Source of the DNA: Favolaschia claudopus
Taxonomy: Eukaryota > Basidiomycota > Agaricomycetes > Agaricales > Mycenaceae
Assembly: GCA_037176885.1 (NCBI GenBank)
Contig: JAWWNJ010000085.1
Location: 1-64,000 of the forward strand
DNA: 64,000 nucleotides
Direction: 5' to 3'
The notes below the pieces were generated by a model. That model saw only the letters and a program-made list of their open reading frames with translations, was not told where the DNA came from and did no database searches. Position numbers and translations under genes: made by a program. Each line of letters starts with the position of its first letter. Positions within the stretch are counted from its first letter, which is position 1. Below are positions 43,321 through 53,910 of the stretch, piece after piece.

Positions 43321-45967
43321 ATGTCCGATTCAGAAAAAGCATTCACTACTACCGAGGAGTCAAAACCGAGCGAAGGGGCTGCGTTGGCGTCGACTCCTCC
43401 GACTCAAGTGAAGGATGTCCGGAGCCCCAATCTCGCTGCTGCGTTGTCCGCTGGCCCGCAGCTCAAACCATTCGGCATAGCCGCCTTCAAGTTGTACTTC
43501 GTCCTTCTGGCTGCTTGTACAGGATCTTTGGGTTTTGGTTTCGACACGAGTGGTCAGTATATTCACAGAGCGTACTTACATGTATACTGAATTCTTTGCA
43601 GTGGTCACCAGCGTAAATGGGATGAAGTGAGTTGAAACATGAAGAAATTGTCGATGGGTTGAAACGAAGCTATTTGCAGACAGTTCACCGATTATTTCGG
43701 TATCAGTGGAGGGGATACTGGCGGTGGACAAGGCGCAACTGCTGCCTTATCGTACAGTTTATTTACCTTCGGATGCATTGCAGGTGCTCCAATAGCGGCG
43801 CCCATTGCCGATCGCTGGGGTCGCCGTGGAGGCATGGTGGGTCGACCTTGTGTTGTCGAAAAGGAAAGAACTAATTTGATCCATGCAGCTAGCGGGAAGC
43901 ATATTATTACTGATTGTGCGACGAGGCATCTGAAAGTTTTAAGCCCCGTCGTTAATTCTGTCCATGTTTCATTTAGGGCATTTCTCTCGTTACTGCTGCT
44001 CAAGACCGCATTTATTTGTTGGTTGGGCGATTTTTCATCGGTGGTGCGCAGCTTTACTTGCTTTACAAAGGGCCACAACAACTGAGTCTATTCCCTTCAG
44101 TGGGTAGTGCTTTGAATATGGTAGCTGGGTTCGTAGCTTCGAATACCGAATAGCGCAGAGACATACGGCTCAATTGATTCCACCAGACCTGCATATGTCT
44201 CCGAGCTTGCTCCTCCACAGGCAGGTATCTTGTTCAATGCTTGAGCAACACTTATCGATGTCATGCAGTGGCGGGGTCGACTAGGGGGATTGTGAGACAA
44301 ACTGTTTTTCTGTTGAAGTCAGGCTGATTGATGTTTGAACACTTGATAGATATAACTGTAATCTCGCACTCCACCTAGTTTCTCTTCTGAGTATTACTCA
44401 CCATTTCCATTCAGCCTCCAGTTTTATTGGATCTATTATCTGCTCCGGGGTCACAGTTGCGACAAGTCGGATGAACTCCAGTCTTTCCTGGCGAATACCA
44501 TTTGCAACTCAGTTTGCCCCCACGATCATTCTTGCCGTTGGGGTCTGCTTCATCCCAGAGGTACTTACTTGGTGCTTACGATTGATTCAGCGCTAAACAA
44601 ATCATAGTCTCCTCGCTGGCTTATGTCCTTGGGTCGGAAAGACGAAGCCCGCAATATACTGGCCAAGTACCATGGAAATGGCGATCTGAATGCGCCGCTG
44701 GTTCTTCTTGAATATAAAGAACTGGAGGCATCAATAAAAACTACTGGCCAAGAAAGAAAATGGCATGTTCTATGCTGGTGTGGGCTCTAGTTAAACAACT
44801 TTCTTCCGGACCAGGTGGAATTACTTCAACTACCTGGAGCTGTTCAGTTCTCGCAGCGCACGGTATCGGACATTCATAACATGTTGGATGGGTATCTGTT
44901 GTTTATTGTCAGGGACGGCAATACAGTAAGGACAGACGTATCTGCTTATCGCCGACCGCAGTTGACTTGAGGCACGAAGGTATTACAGCACAGTGGCCTT
45001 TGACTTGGCTGGCGGTTTGGAGCTTTTGTTTCTTCGAGTTGCGCTCATCGAGGGTCATAGTGAAGACACAAGAAGCGCGTATCACAATGAGCTTCATTCA
45101 GATCGCTTTAACAGCTGTGGGGGCTCTGATCGGCTCCTTGATTGTCGATAGAGGTAGGCCCTTGATCAGATCCATTCCAAAGCTTTCCTCTTGAAGAACT
45201 TCAGTTGGTCGACGAACACTTTGGCTGTCAGGCAGTGCTAGCTGCGCGGTCACTCTCGGCTTTGCGGCGGGTGAGCCACAGAAACAAGCCTTCGTAACTG
45301 TCCCTTCACGCCATGGATTTCAGGGTTCATTGCAAGAACAGAGACCAAACCCGCGATTACATTTCTTTGTGAGAATTCTGCTGCGGTCTTGAATCATTGA
45401 AAACCAGTTTCGATGACTTAGTGTTGTTCGCTTTCACGCAAAGCTTGACGTACGCGCCGCTTCAAGGTTGGGAGCGTCGTACCACAGCGAAATAGACGGA
45501 ACTGAAAAGCAGCTTTCAGGCCTGTATGCAGCGGAATGCCTTGCTTTTGCAGCGAGGGCGAAAGGAATAGCCTTGTGAGAGATTGGGCTGCCTGGCGTAG
45601 GTTTTACCTCGTCTGATCCCTGGTGGTCTAGGTTCGGTCTCTTCGAAAGCTTGGCGGCCGTTGTGGACAACTTCACTGGGGCACTGGGTTTTGAAGCTAT
45701 TGGCTGGAAGTTCATACTTGTTTGGGCTGTTTGGGATGTCTTTGAAACGGTGGTTGTCTGGCTGTTCGCGGTAGAAACGAAGGGCAGAACTTTGTAAGTC
45801 TTCAGTGTGTTGCGTCGTACGCTGTCGTACAGTCCTGCCGTTGAAGTCCATCCCAGGGAAGAATTAGACGAGATATTCGAGGTTTGAGATCTTCGTATGG
45901 TCGTTCTATATCTGACATTTTATAGGACCCTCACCCGGTCAGAGCATCTTTGAAAAGACCGATGTAG
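43321..45967 (+). CDS. MFS sugar transporter, paralogue of the divergent neighbour
   Basis: Starts MSDSEKAFTTTEESKPSEG at 43321; ends EELDEIFE then DPHPVRASLKRPM at 45967. Blocks: FKLYFVLLAACTGSLGFGF, VVTSVNGM, QFTDYFGISGGDTGGGQG, FGCIAGAPIAAPIADRWGR, LAGSILLLI, DRIYLLVGRFFIG, RPAYVSELAPPQ, WRGRLGGL, ICSGVTVATSRMNSSLSWR, ESPRWLMSLGRKDEARNIL, WNYFNYLELFSSRSARYR, GALIGSLIVDR, VGRRTLWLSGSASCAV, FAFTQSLTYAPLQ, LYPAECLAFASRAKGIAL, FGLFESLAAVVDNFTG. Many short introns restore frame; two joins (near 44216, where a GC donor seems needed, and near 45375) are not fully resolved, so one disruption is possible. It has the same family and expected function as the minus-strand neighbour: a sugar/proton symporter in the plasma membrane. 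Shared block order and C-terminal motif show the two are ancient duplicates. Confidence 0.75.
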
Positions 45968-46688
45968 ACTTGGGAGTAGGTGTAGGGAGCGGAGAAGATC
46001 CGCGAGCCGATCAATTGATGCGCATCAATGAGCGCCTATTTGTCGATCACTCGTTCTTGTGCACGCCGCACCTTGTGCACTCTCAATCTTCGTTTCTGTT
46101 ACTCGCAGCTGCCTCTACCTGCCCAGGGTTCCGACCAAATTTCACAAAAGCTCCAAAGTAAACTCATAACACATGGAAGTTGAAAATAGCAGCCTCATCT
46201 TTGCACCACGCATGACCGTTGCTCATATCAACGTCTCGAGCTTCTTTCTTGCATGCGAATTTTCCTCGAAAGGCTCCATAGTCATCAGACGAGTATCCAC
46301 TGCCACTTGACTAGAGCGTATCCGCAACCCACCAAACCTCTTCGCATCAAGGAAATGTCAAAAAAGTGATGGGTGATTTTAGAAATTTGGAACGACCTAA
46401 ACGGGAATCGCGGCCTAACTTTCGGATGCTTAAGCTTCAACCAGTGGCTCAAAAAACAAGCGGAAAAAACTGGTGGATGGCTGAGGGAATACACAGCAGT
46501 TCGCAGTCAAAATAATGGCAAAAAGGCCATAGAATCGAGCACCACTAAGTGAAAAGGCTCTTTGCATCGCATCAACAGTTTGACATCGCTTAAAAGTGGG
46601 AGCTGATCTCAGAAAAGTGAAAAGCTGTTTTGGGGCTTGCGGATACGCTCTACTGAGTGTTTCTTTCTTTAGTTGTTTTGCCGAACAC
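45968..46688. other. Intergenic stretch upstream of the chitinase
   Basis: No coding frame with supporting splice signals. It holds the transporter 3' UTR and the chitinase promoter. Confidence 0.5.
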
Positions 46689-46695
46689 TATAAAA
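46689..46695 (+). promoter_or_regulatory. TATA box of the chitinase gene
   Basis: TATAAAA, 47 bp before the chitinase ATG at 46736, with the pyrimidine-rich stretch CTTTCTTGCTTTCCTTC between them, as is common for fungal genes with short leaders. Confidence 0.55.
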
Positions 46696-46735
46696 TCAGC
46701 CGTCATCGTTCTTCGACGCTTTCTTGCTTTCCTTC

Positions 46736-48219
46736 ATGTTCTCTCTATTTCTCCTTCCCGCAACCTTGGCCCTGGGAGTAAGCGCGGCTTCTAAAGTCGC
46801 GACCGCATGGTACGCCGGCTGGCATTCTCCTGGCCAGTCCGTTCCTTCGCTTTCCCTAGCGGACGTGTCATGGGATAAATACACACATATCACCTACGCC
46901 TTTGCGTGAGTAGACCTAATGATCATCGATATATCGTGCTGACTTGCACCAGGGAGACGACACCAGACCCGCGAGAGCTCAGTTTAGCTAGTTCCAATCC
47001 CGATCTTCTCCCGGAGTTTGTCGCTACCGCTAAAGCCAATGTAAGGACTGTGCTACTGTACCTCGTCAATCTGACTGGTCCATCCTCAAGGGAGTCACAG
47101 CCAAAGTAAGCATCGGAGGGTGGACGGGGAGTCTGTTCTGGTCCTCAAACATTGGGAGTGCCCAGAATAGGTCTGGTTTTCTTTCGCCAACGTCTCGGGT
47201 TTCTAACGGAAGATTTAGGACACTCTTCGTGAAGACCTTGGTTGATTTTGCAACCCAATACGATCTGGGAGGTCTGGATTTTGACTGGGAGTATCCTGGC
47301 TCTCAAGGAATAGGGTGCAACACGATTAGTTCAGACGACACTGCAAATTTCCTGGATTTTCTCCAAGAGCTCCGTGCAGATCCAGTTGGCGCCAAACTCA
47401 TACTATCCGCCGCTACCGCGATATCCCCGTTCGCTGACTCGGACGGGAATCCTTCATCGGACGTATCTGCATTCGCCGAGGTCCTCGACTACATCGAAGT
47501 GATGAACTACGACATAAACGGGCCCTGGTCATCAGCTGTCGGTCCTAACGCACCTCTTAAGGATAGCTGCGCCCCTTCCAGCATGCAGGCAGGATCCGCC
47601 GAGGACGCCGTTAATGCCTGGAACGCCGCTGGCATGCCATTGGACCAGATCGTTCTCGGGGTAGCCGCCTACGGTCACTCATTCCGTGTGACGAAAGCCA
47701 ACGCTTTCGTCCCTGGCTCCACCACACAACTCGCACTGTACCCTGCGTTTGATTCTTCGAATCCACCTGTTGGTGACGCTTGGGATGATGCCGCTGGCGT
47801 CGACGAGTGCGGTAACTCGCAAAGTCAGGGAGGAGTCATCGACTTTTGGGGATTGATTGCTCAAGGGTACTTGAATGCGGACGGTTCGGCTAAACAGGGA
47901 GTGCCGTTCCTTTTCGACAACTGCACACAAACGGTGAGTTGAATTCTTGGTACTTGTGTGACGGCTCAGTCCATAGCTCATGACTTCGTAGCCTTTCGTC
48001 TATAACACCACCACTCAAGTGATGATTTCTTTCGACAATGCACAGTCATTTGCTGCGAAAGGAGATTTCATCAAGTCAAGAGGTCTTGCTTTCTTTGATT
48101 CTCTATTTTCGCCGTGCTCACATCACGCTACAGGTCTGGGTGGATTTAGTATGTGGGAGGCCGGCGGCGATTCTAATGACATCCTCATCGACTCCATCCG
48201 CAAAGCAGCTGGGTTCTAA
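46736..48219 (+). CDS. Secreted GH18 chitinase
   Basis: ATG 46736 opens a signal peptide (MFSLFLLPATLALGVSAAS) followed directly by the catalytic domain, KVATAWYAGWHSPGQ, WDKYTHITYAFA. Introns: 46906-46952, about 47041-47090, 47171-47214, 47933-47991 and 48082-48136; joins are in phase. The SxGG-type strand is KVSIGGWTGSLFW. The catalytic DxxDxDxE-type motif is GGLDFDWEYPG (the acid is the E of DWE). Further blocks are YIEVMNYDINGPW (YxxMxYD-like), VLGVAAYGHSF, GVPFLFDNC and LGGFSMWEAGGDSNDILID near the C-terminus. About 390 residues, with no chitin-binding module or GPI signal. GH18 enzymes hydrolyse chitin with retention by substrate assistance; this one probably acts in cell-wall remodelling or nutrition. 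Confidence 0.92.
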
Positions 48220-48650
48220 GTCGGAAATCCACATTAACAACCTGTACATTTGTAAATATATACATACATGTACTTTTTCGGTCTATGGAATCTGCCAAAT
48301 ACTCGTTCTTCGCTAGGTACGAAAAACTGAAGCTTGAGGCATTGAAATTCGGGTGGGAAAGACGAGCAAAGTTTACCAGGCCGTTCCGAACGTTCGTCCA
48401 ACTACAGCAGTGGAGTTGAGAGTGAACAGACAAGACGAACTCTCCCTAACCTCGTCGACGGTTGCCAAGGATCTGAATGACGCGAATTTATGGCTTGGCA
48501 AAGTACGCGTCGCGCAGACATGTGATCGCGTCTTGCCCCGGCCCGCGGCAACCCCCAAACTTAGCGTTGCCGCCGTTGCGCATGGTCCCGCGTCATCTCT
48601 GCCTGGTCGCACGATTTGCGAACGGAAGAGGGCTCAACCCACCTTGAACA

Positions 48651-51522
48651 ATGCTCTTTTGTCTACCCCTCAAGTCCGCAAAGTCTGTGGAGGATGTCAA
48701 CGAAGACAACTCAAATGTCGAGAAATCTCCGCCTTCCTATCGTTCTGTGCTCTCTGGCGGCGCTTCAGAGCTCTCACAGCTCAGAATCCTACTATCTGAA
48801 AACAAGCTCGATGCATACGTCGTGCCCAATGAGGACGAGCATCTCTCGGAAATCCCTGCGCCTTCAGAATTGCGCCGTGGCTTCATAACGGGCTTCGATG
48901 CCTCGGCAGGGCTCGCAGTCGTCACTCAATCCGAAGCGCTGCTATTCGTGGACAGTCGATACTGGATTGCCGCTGAGAAAGCTTTGGATCCTGCCCTGTG
49001 GAAGTTGCGGAAGGTTGATCCTCGTGCAATGGTTCCAGGAGGCTTCCAAGACTACCTCGTCAATGTAAGCCTGAGCTCTCTGTGATGACTTCAAAGCAAC
49101 TGTAGATAACAAATTCCATAGCTACCTGCAGGCAGTCGCATTGGCGTCGATGCTCGATTGATACCTCCGGCCCTCAAACAGTCCATTGATGCCAGACTTC
49201 CTGGTGGCTCGAAGTTGGTGACTCAACTCAAGAACTTGGTTGATGAGGTTTGTCCACGCGAAGCTTCAGACAGCTCTCTTCAATTTTTTATGCTCAGGTC
49301 TGGCCGAACAAGCCTACGCGATCGACCGACCCGGTGAAAATACATCCGCTCAAGTTCACTGGAAGAGCCGCGGATTCTAAACTTGCGGAACTGAGGAAGA
49401 CGCTATCAGAACACTCACCTACTGCATCGGTACGGCGTTTTCTCTCTTTCAATCTTTGAGCTTAAAGTGCTATTTTCTTTCACCACAGTACTTGGTAACA
49501 CCATTAGACGACCTTGCCTGGCTACTCAATCTACGCGGAAACGACATGTTTAACCAACCATTCTTCTACGCATATCTCTTTGTTGCCCCAACCGACGCGG
49601 TCCTTTTCATTGACCCGAAGAAAGTGACTGCAGAGACCATGGATTACCTGACTGGCTTGGGAGTGCGTACTGAACCATACGGGTCAGTATGGGACTTCCT
49701 CAAAGCTGAAAGGGAACGCGACCCAAAAGTTAGTTTGCTGGGTCCAAGCGTAATCTGTATTTAACGCTATCACAGTCTACGGTGCTTGTCGACGGCAAAG
49801 CATCATTTGCAGTGGTCGATGTACTCGGGGTGTGTATTTCGCTGTCTTCACCGGATGCCCGCCGACCCCAGACAGTCTAAGGCCACCATTATCTCGTCGC
49901 CAGTCAATGCTGCTAAAGCGATCAAGAACGAAGTTGAGATTCGAGGCTTCCACAACGCTAATTTGCGCGACAGTGCGGCAGTGGTAAGATTTCTTCTTGA
50001 GCGTGGCCACAAACCCCTCACGTTGCGATAGGTACGCTGGTACGGGTGGCTCGAGGAACAAGTGGTCAAGAAGAAGAAGCCAATCACGGAGTATCAAGCT
50101 CAGACGAAGCTCGGCTATTACAGATCGCTGCAGAAGTATTGGGGCGGTCCCTGTGACTTTATCAGGTCTTTCTGGCTGCTTTCGACCACGTTGTTTTCTC
50201 ATTTGTGCTCCAGTGCCTACGGACCCAGCGCAGCGCTTCCACAGTGAGGTTACGCATCATCTTCTGCCACTCTCCGTCTCATATTGTCCAAGCTACTCCG
50301 CTGATGAAGAGAACTCTCTTGTCATTGGACGAGACGCGCCGTATTTGATGTGCGTTCGCGTTCCATTTCGTGGAAGTACGCGCTGAGGACCTCGTAGCGA
50401 CTCTGGTCAACAGTATCTCGACGCTACTATCGATACGACACGGTGAGTTATACATGGATAACATATCCTTTATTATTGATGTGTCGTGTAGGACAGTGCA
50501 TTTTGGCAAACCAAGTATGTTCCACTCTCGTCGAAAACATTCCCGATGTTGTTGCTGAGGGATAGCGCAGCCAAAGAGCATAAACGTGCCTTCACAAGAG
50601 TGTTGCAAGCCCATATTGGGGTCGACGCCCTGATATATCCCGCTGGGACCATGGCAACAACTCTAGGTATTTGCTGCACCGTCTGAGCTCGAGACATAAA
50701 TCTGAATCTCTGGAAGATGGAATCGTGCGACACCACTTGTGGAAGGACGGAATGTAAGCGTGATGCCTTTATATTCATTCTCGCATTGACTGAGCTGTTG
50801 AAAGGAATTTCGGGCATGGACCGGGACATGGTTGGTGACGTGACAACGACGGGGAAAGCTCTTAGGCTCACAATCTTGGTCTCCACAGGAATTGGGAGGT
50901 GAGTAGCAAGCGGATTTCTGCGGCTCGGATTTGCAAGCTCAATGAGCGGCCTAGTTATGGCGTCGTTCATGAAGGTTGGTATCGTGTTTGCAGCTTCATG
51001 TCAGATTCTCACAGAGTCCTCGCAGGCTCTACCGGTATTAGCGTCCCGTTCGTATTGAAGCCGGGGCATGTCGTGCGTCATTTCCGCTCTTGTTCAGGCG
51101 CTTCTGTTCACGCTCACGCACAGGTCACGAACGAACCTGGTTTTTATCTTGAGGGTGAGTTTGGTTGCCGGATTGAGTCGACTATCGTTGCGGTCAAGAA
51201 GAAGGTATGATTCTTTGTGCTGCACTGTCATCCTCGCAACCAACTAGTCAACTTCAGACGCGACAAGAGTTTGGGGGAGACATCTGGATGGGATTCGATC
51301 GGTGCACAATGGTGAGGCGCTGTTAACTTGGTCTGCTTTCCGCTAATTGTGATCCCGCAACAGATTCCAATCCAGAGCAAGTTGGTCGACTTTACGTTGC
51401 TGAGCAAGGAAGAGAAGGCATGGCTTAAGTCGCACAATGAGCTTTGCTATGAGAAGCTGCGGCCGTTGTTGAAGAAGGCGGGTGATAAACGGGCGCTGGC
51501 TTTGCTTGGCAAGTTTTTCTAG
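48651..51522 (+). CDS. Xaa-Pro aminopeptidase P (M24B), about 16 exons
   Basis: Start at ATG 48651. N-terminal creatinase-like domain: LRILLSENKLDAYVVPNED, RRGFITGFDASAGLAVVTQ, VDSRYWIAAEKAL; then YLVTPLDDLAWLLNLRGND, FYAYLFVAPTDAVLFIDPK. Catalytic pita-bread domain: WYGWLEEQVVKKKKPITEY, SAYGPSAALPHYS, VIGRDAPYLIDSG, QQYLDATIDTTRTVHFGKP (two Asp metal ligands), KEHKRAFTRVLQAHIG, RHHLWKDGM, NFGHGPGHGIGSYGVVHEG (catalytic His), KPGHVVTNEPGFYLEGEFG (Glu ligand), RIESTIVAVKKK (Glu ligand), ending DKRALALLGKFF. Apparent stops vanish once introns are placed, including around a 10-nt exon at 50889-50898. Aminopeptidase P removes an N-terminal residue before proline, using two Mn ions. The gene appears complete; its last exon is duplicated at 61.5 kb. 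Confidence 0.88.
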
Positions 51523-51649
51523 GTGGTGGACGATGGATGTAAATGCAGGCAGATAATTTATCTACATGAATCTACATCCAAGTAGATAGATGGAAGAGCG
51601 ATGACGAGTAAGCTCGGCAAATGCCGACTACCTCTTTTCATCCACCATC

Positions 51650-53179
51650 ATGGTCGACATTCTGCAGGACTTGAAGAGCTGGTTCGAAGTCAATGGCGGA
51701 TTCATTCACCCCGATGTCTCCCTGATCCACTGTGAGATGCGGTCGCCGGCCCTGTCGCAGCCTGAAGAATGATAATCGACTTCCAAGCGGTCTACGGCAT
51801 TTCTGCCATCGCCTCGAAAAATATACCTGCCGATAGCAAGATAGTCTCTTGCCCCTTCGACCTGGTCATTACCAAGGACACTGCTCTCAACGCACTCTCT
51901 GCCCTGCTAGGATCAGCCTCGACCGCGATTTTGCAAAATTGGACGGAAAGGCAGCTGATATCCGTATATCTGAGCTTGCATTGGATAGCCGGGGATGGAC
52001 AGAGGTGCTTGAATGTCCGTCGTTTGGAATGGGCTGAAACCGATACTTGCGTGCTCTCACTGTCAGCTGGCAAAATATCTTGAAACATTTTCCCTACGTC
52101 AAGTCTCTTCCCCCGCGCGACAACCTCAGAACGCCGCTCCACTTCTCCCCAGCTGAATTGGAACTGCTCAGAGGGTCGAATCTCTATGGCGCTACTCTTG
52201 ATCGTGAGCCGATTATACTTGATTCGACCAGCTGAGATTCAGGTTGTATTGGATAGGCCAGCGGGAGTGGAAGGCAGAGTGGGAGGAATGTCGAAACGTC
52301 GTCAGGACGGCTAACGAAGAATGGGCGGATCTGCTAACCTGGTTTGCTTCGTTCTTCAACCTGCTTTGTCTACTATATCTTCCATGCAGGGACTCGTATC
52401 TTACGTCCGCTACGCATTTATCCTCAAGAGCCTTTCCTTCGACGCTCATCTCCCGAAACTTGGCCCTGCCCGCTGATACTCCAGTCGAAGCTGCACCAGT
52501 GCTACTGCCTGGAGTTGATTCTCTCAATCACGCACGCGCAGAGCCCGTGTCATGGATTCAATCTTATCTGGGAAGCGGCCCAGTCCCGAACGCGGAATCG
52601 AACATATCGGTTATCCACCACAATCCCATCGTAGCTGGGACAGAGGTGTTCAACAATTACGGGGCTAAGCCCAACTCCGAGCTCATCTTGGGTTATGGTT
52701 TCTCTTTGCCCAACGTAAGTCATTCTCTCTCATTAAGTGCATAGATTGTGCTCATGAACGCACAGAACCCGGACGACACTATTGCCCTTAAAATTGGCGG
52801 GCAAAATGGAGGCCGGTGGGAAGTAGGCCGCGATGGCCGTGGCGCGGAACCTGTCTGGGACTTCGTTCTGGCGTCATTGGCTGAGGAAGGGACCGAGCCA
52901 ACTTACGAAGACCACTTGGACGCGTCTGAAATGCTAGCAGATATGGCTCAGGATCTCATGCAGAAGCTGCCCGACATCCCGACATCCAACCCTACACCAA
53001 CTGGCGTTCGAGAAGACGTTGCTTCAATGGTACGGCACTACATCGAAGGTAAAGTCGGAGTTCGATCCTGAGGCTTGCGATTTCTGACTCGCGGTCCAGG
53101 GCAACGCGAGATTCTGGAATCTTTGATCGAATATGGCGCAGCGAAAGAATGGCATGGAGACATGCCTGAAGATTCCTAA
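51650..53179 (+). CDS. SET-domain protein lysine methyltransferase (SETD6/RuBisCO LSMT-like), copy 1
   Basis: ATG 51650: MVDILQDLKSWFEVNGGFI, HPDVSLIH; after a 54-bp intron, VYGISAIASKNIPADSKIV and SCPFDLVITKDTALNALSA. Next QNWTERQLISVYLSLHWIA, an intron to SWQNILKHFPYVKSLPPRD, FSPAELELLRGSNLYGATL, then WEECRNVVRTANEEWADLL. Core SET motifs: FPSTLISRNLALPADTPVE, LLPGVDSLNHARAEPVSWI (D-x-x-N-H), EVFNNYGAKPNSELILGYG (N-Y-G). The C-terminal helical part ends AAKEWHGDMPEDS. About 440 residues, normal for this class, which methylates lysines of non-histone targets such as ribosomal proteins using S-adenosylmethionine. All introns I placed join in phase. A second complete copy is 10.19 kb downstream. 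Confidence 0.85.
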
Positions 53180-53248
53180 TGCCTAAGCCTTCATCCGGCT
53201 GGATTTCCTCTCCCCCTTTGTGTTCTTGCGTTGTACCTGTTCCTGCCA

Positions 53249-53260
53249 CCCTAACCCTAA
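53249..53260 (+). repeat. Telomere-like CCCTAA doublet
   Basis: CCCTAACCCTAA lies between the SET gene and the F-box-like gene; the identical doublet is at 63439-63450 in the second copy. Two units are too few to be a telomere remnant by themselves. Confidence 0.4.
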
Positions 53261-53314
53261 TTTAAGTCTTGATCAAATCCCGCTGATGGATACCGAATAC
53301 CAACGACCACCACC

Positions 53315-53785
53315 ATGCCCGTCTTTCCGCCTGAGTTGGAAAGAGAGATATTCGAAATCTGCGCGCTCTCCCAGCCTCCGACCATTATCACTCTCTTACT
53401 CGTCGCGCAACGCGTCAAATACTGGATCGAGCCGTTGCTGTATCGCACCATGGCCTTAGAATATCCCAACAAGGCCCGTCGTAACTTCACTTCCGACTTC
53501 GTGCTGTCCGCCATACGGGCCCAAACTCCCATATTCCTTCAGCAGTCCATTCGGCATTTGGCTTTTTGCAAAACCAACGACGACCTTGACGCGAAGGCGG
53601 ACATTATTTTGGCCGCATGTCCACGCGTTGAGAATCTTTTGATACTGGAGCTCCCGTACAAACGGGTTCAATGTTGCTTTGACCTTCCCAAAAAGGCAAT
53701 TCTTAAGCACCTCCACGCTCACCACACGACTAAGCTCGCCGCGCGACCAAGGTCGCAAGCGACTCGCCCACCTCTTAACTTATAG
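53315..53785 (+). CDS. Short F-box-like protein, copy 1
   Basis: A single-exon frame of 156 residues: MPVFPPELEREIFEICALS, ITLLLVAQRVKYWIEPLLY, then RHLAFCKTNDDLDAKADII and PRVENLLILELPYKRVQCC, ending TRPPLNL. The start FPPELEREIFE and the following W-I-E-P-L-L-Y-R pattern are typical of a common Agaricomycete hypothetical family that is usually about twice this length, so the protein seems truncated at its C-terminus, after ILKHLHAHHTTK. Both duplicate copies stop at the same place, so the truncation predates the duplication. Role unknown; F-box similarity is weak. Confidence 0.6.
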   Translation: MPVFPPELEREIFEICALSQPPTIITLLLVAQRVKYWIEPLLYRTMALEYPNKARRNFTSDFVLSAIRAQTPIFLQQSIRHLAFCKTNDDLDAKADIILAACPRVENLLILELPYKRVQCCFDLPKKAILKHLHAHHTTKLAARPRSQATRPPLNL

Positions 53786-53910
53786 CTTTTCGGCGCTGGT
53801 CTCAAAGGGGTATATTTTATATCTACTTACAACCGAGAAGAAAAATTGATTTTGAGACCCTCACGAAGCCCGTTTCCCGGCTCGTTTCAGGGTCTGTGTA
53901 CGTACTCTAT

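Larger units (their letters stand above)
51318..53808 (+). repeat. Segmental duplication, copy 1
   Basis: From the last intron of the aminopeptidase P gene (GGCGCTGTTAACTT) to beyond the F-box-like gene, this segment is nearly identical to 61439-64000. The offset is about 10.12 kb at the left end and 10.19 kb after position 51600, so copy 1 lacks about 66 bp present in copy 2 (61690-61795). Copy 2 runs off the window, so the full length is unknown. Confidence 0.92.

Noticed and set aside
43321..45967. Plus-strand sugar transporter as a decayed gene
   Set aside because: Most joins are in phase once introns are placed, and the C-terminal motif is intact; only two joins remain unresolved.
48651..51522. 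Aminopeptidase P as a pseudogene
   Set aside because: Stops and frame changes in the genomic sequence all vanish when short introns and a 10-nt exon are placed; every metal ligand and the catalytic His are present.
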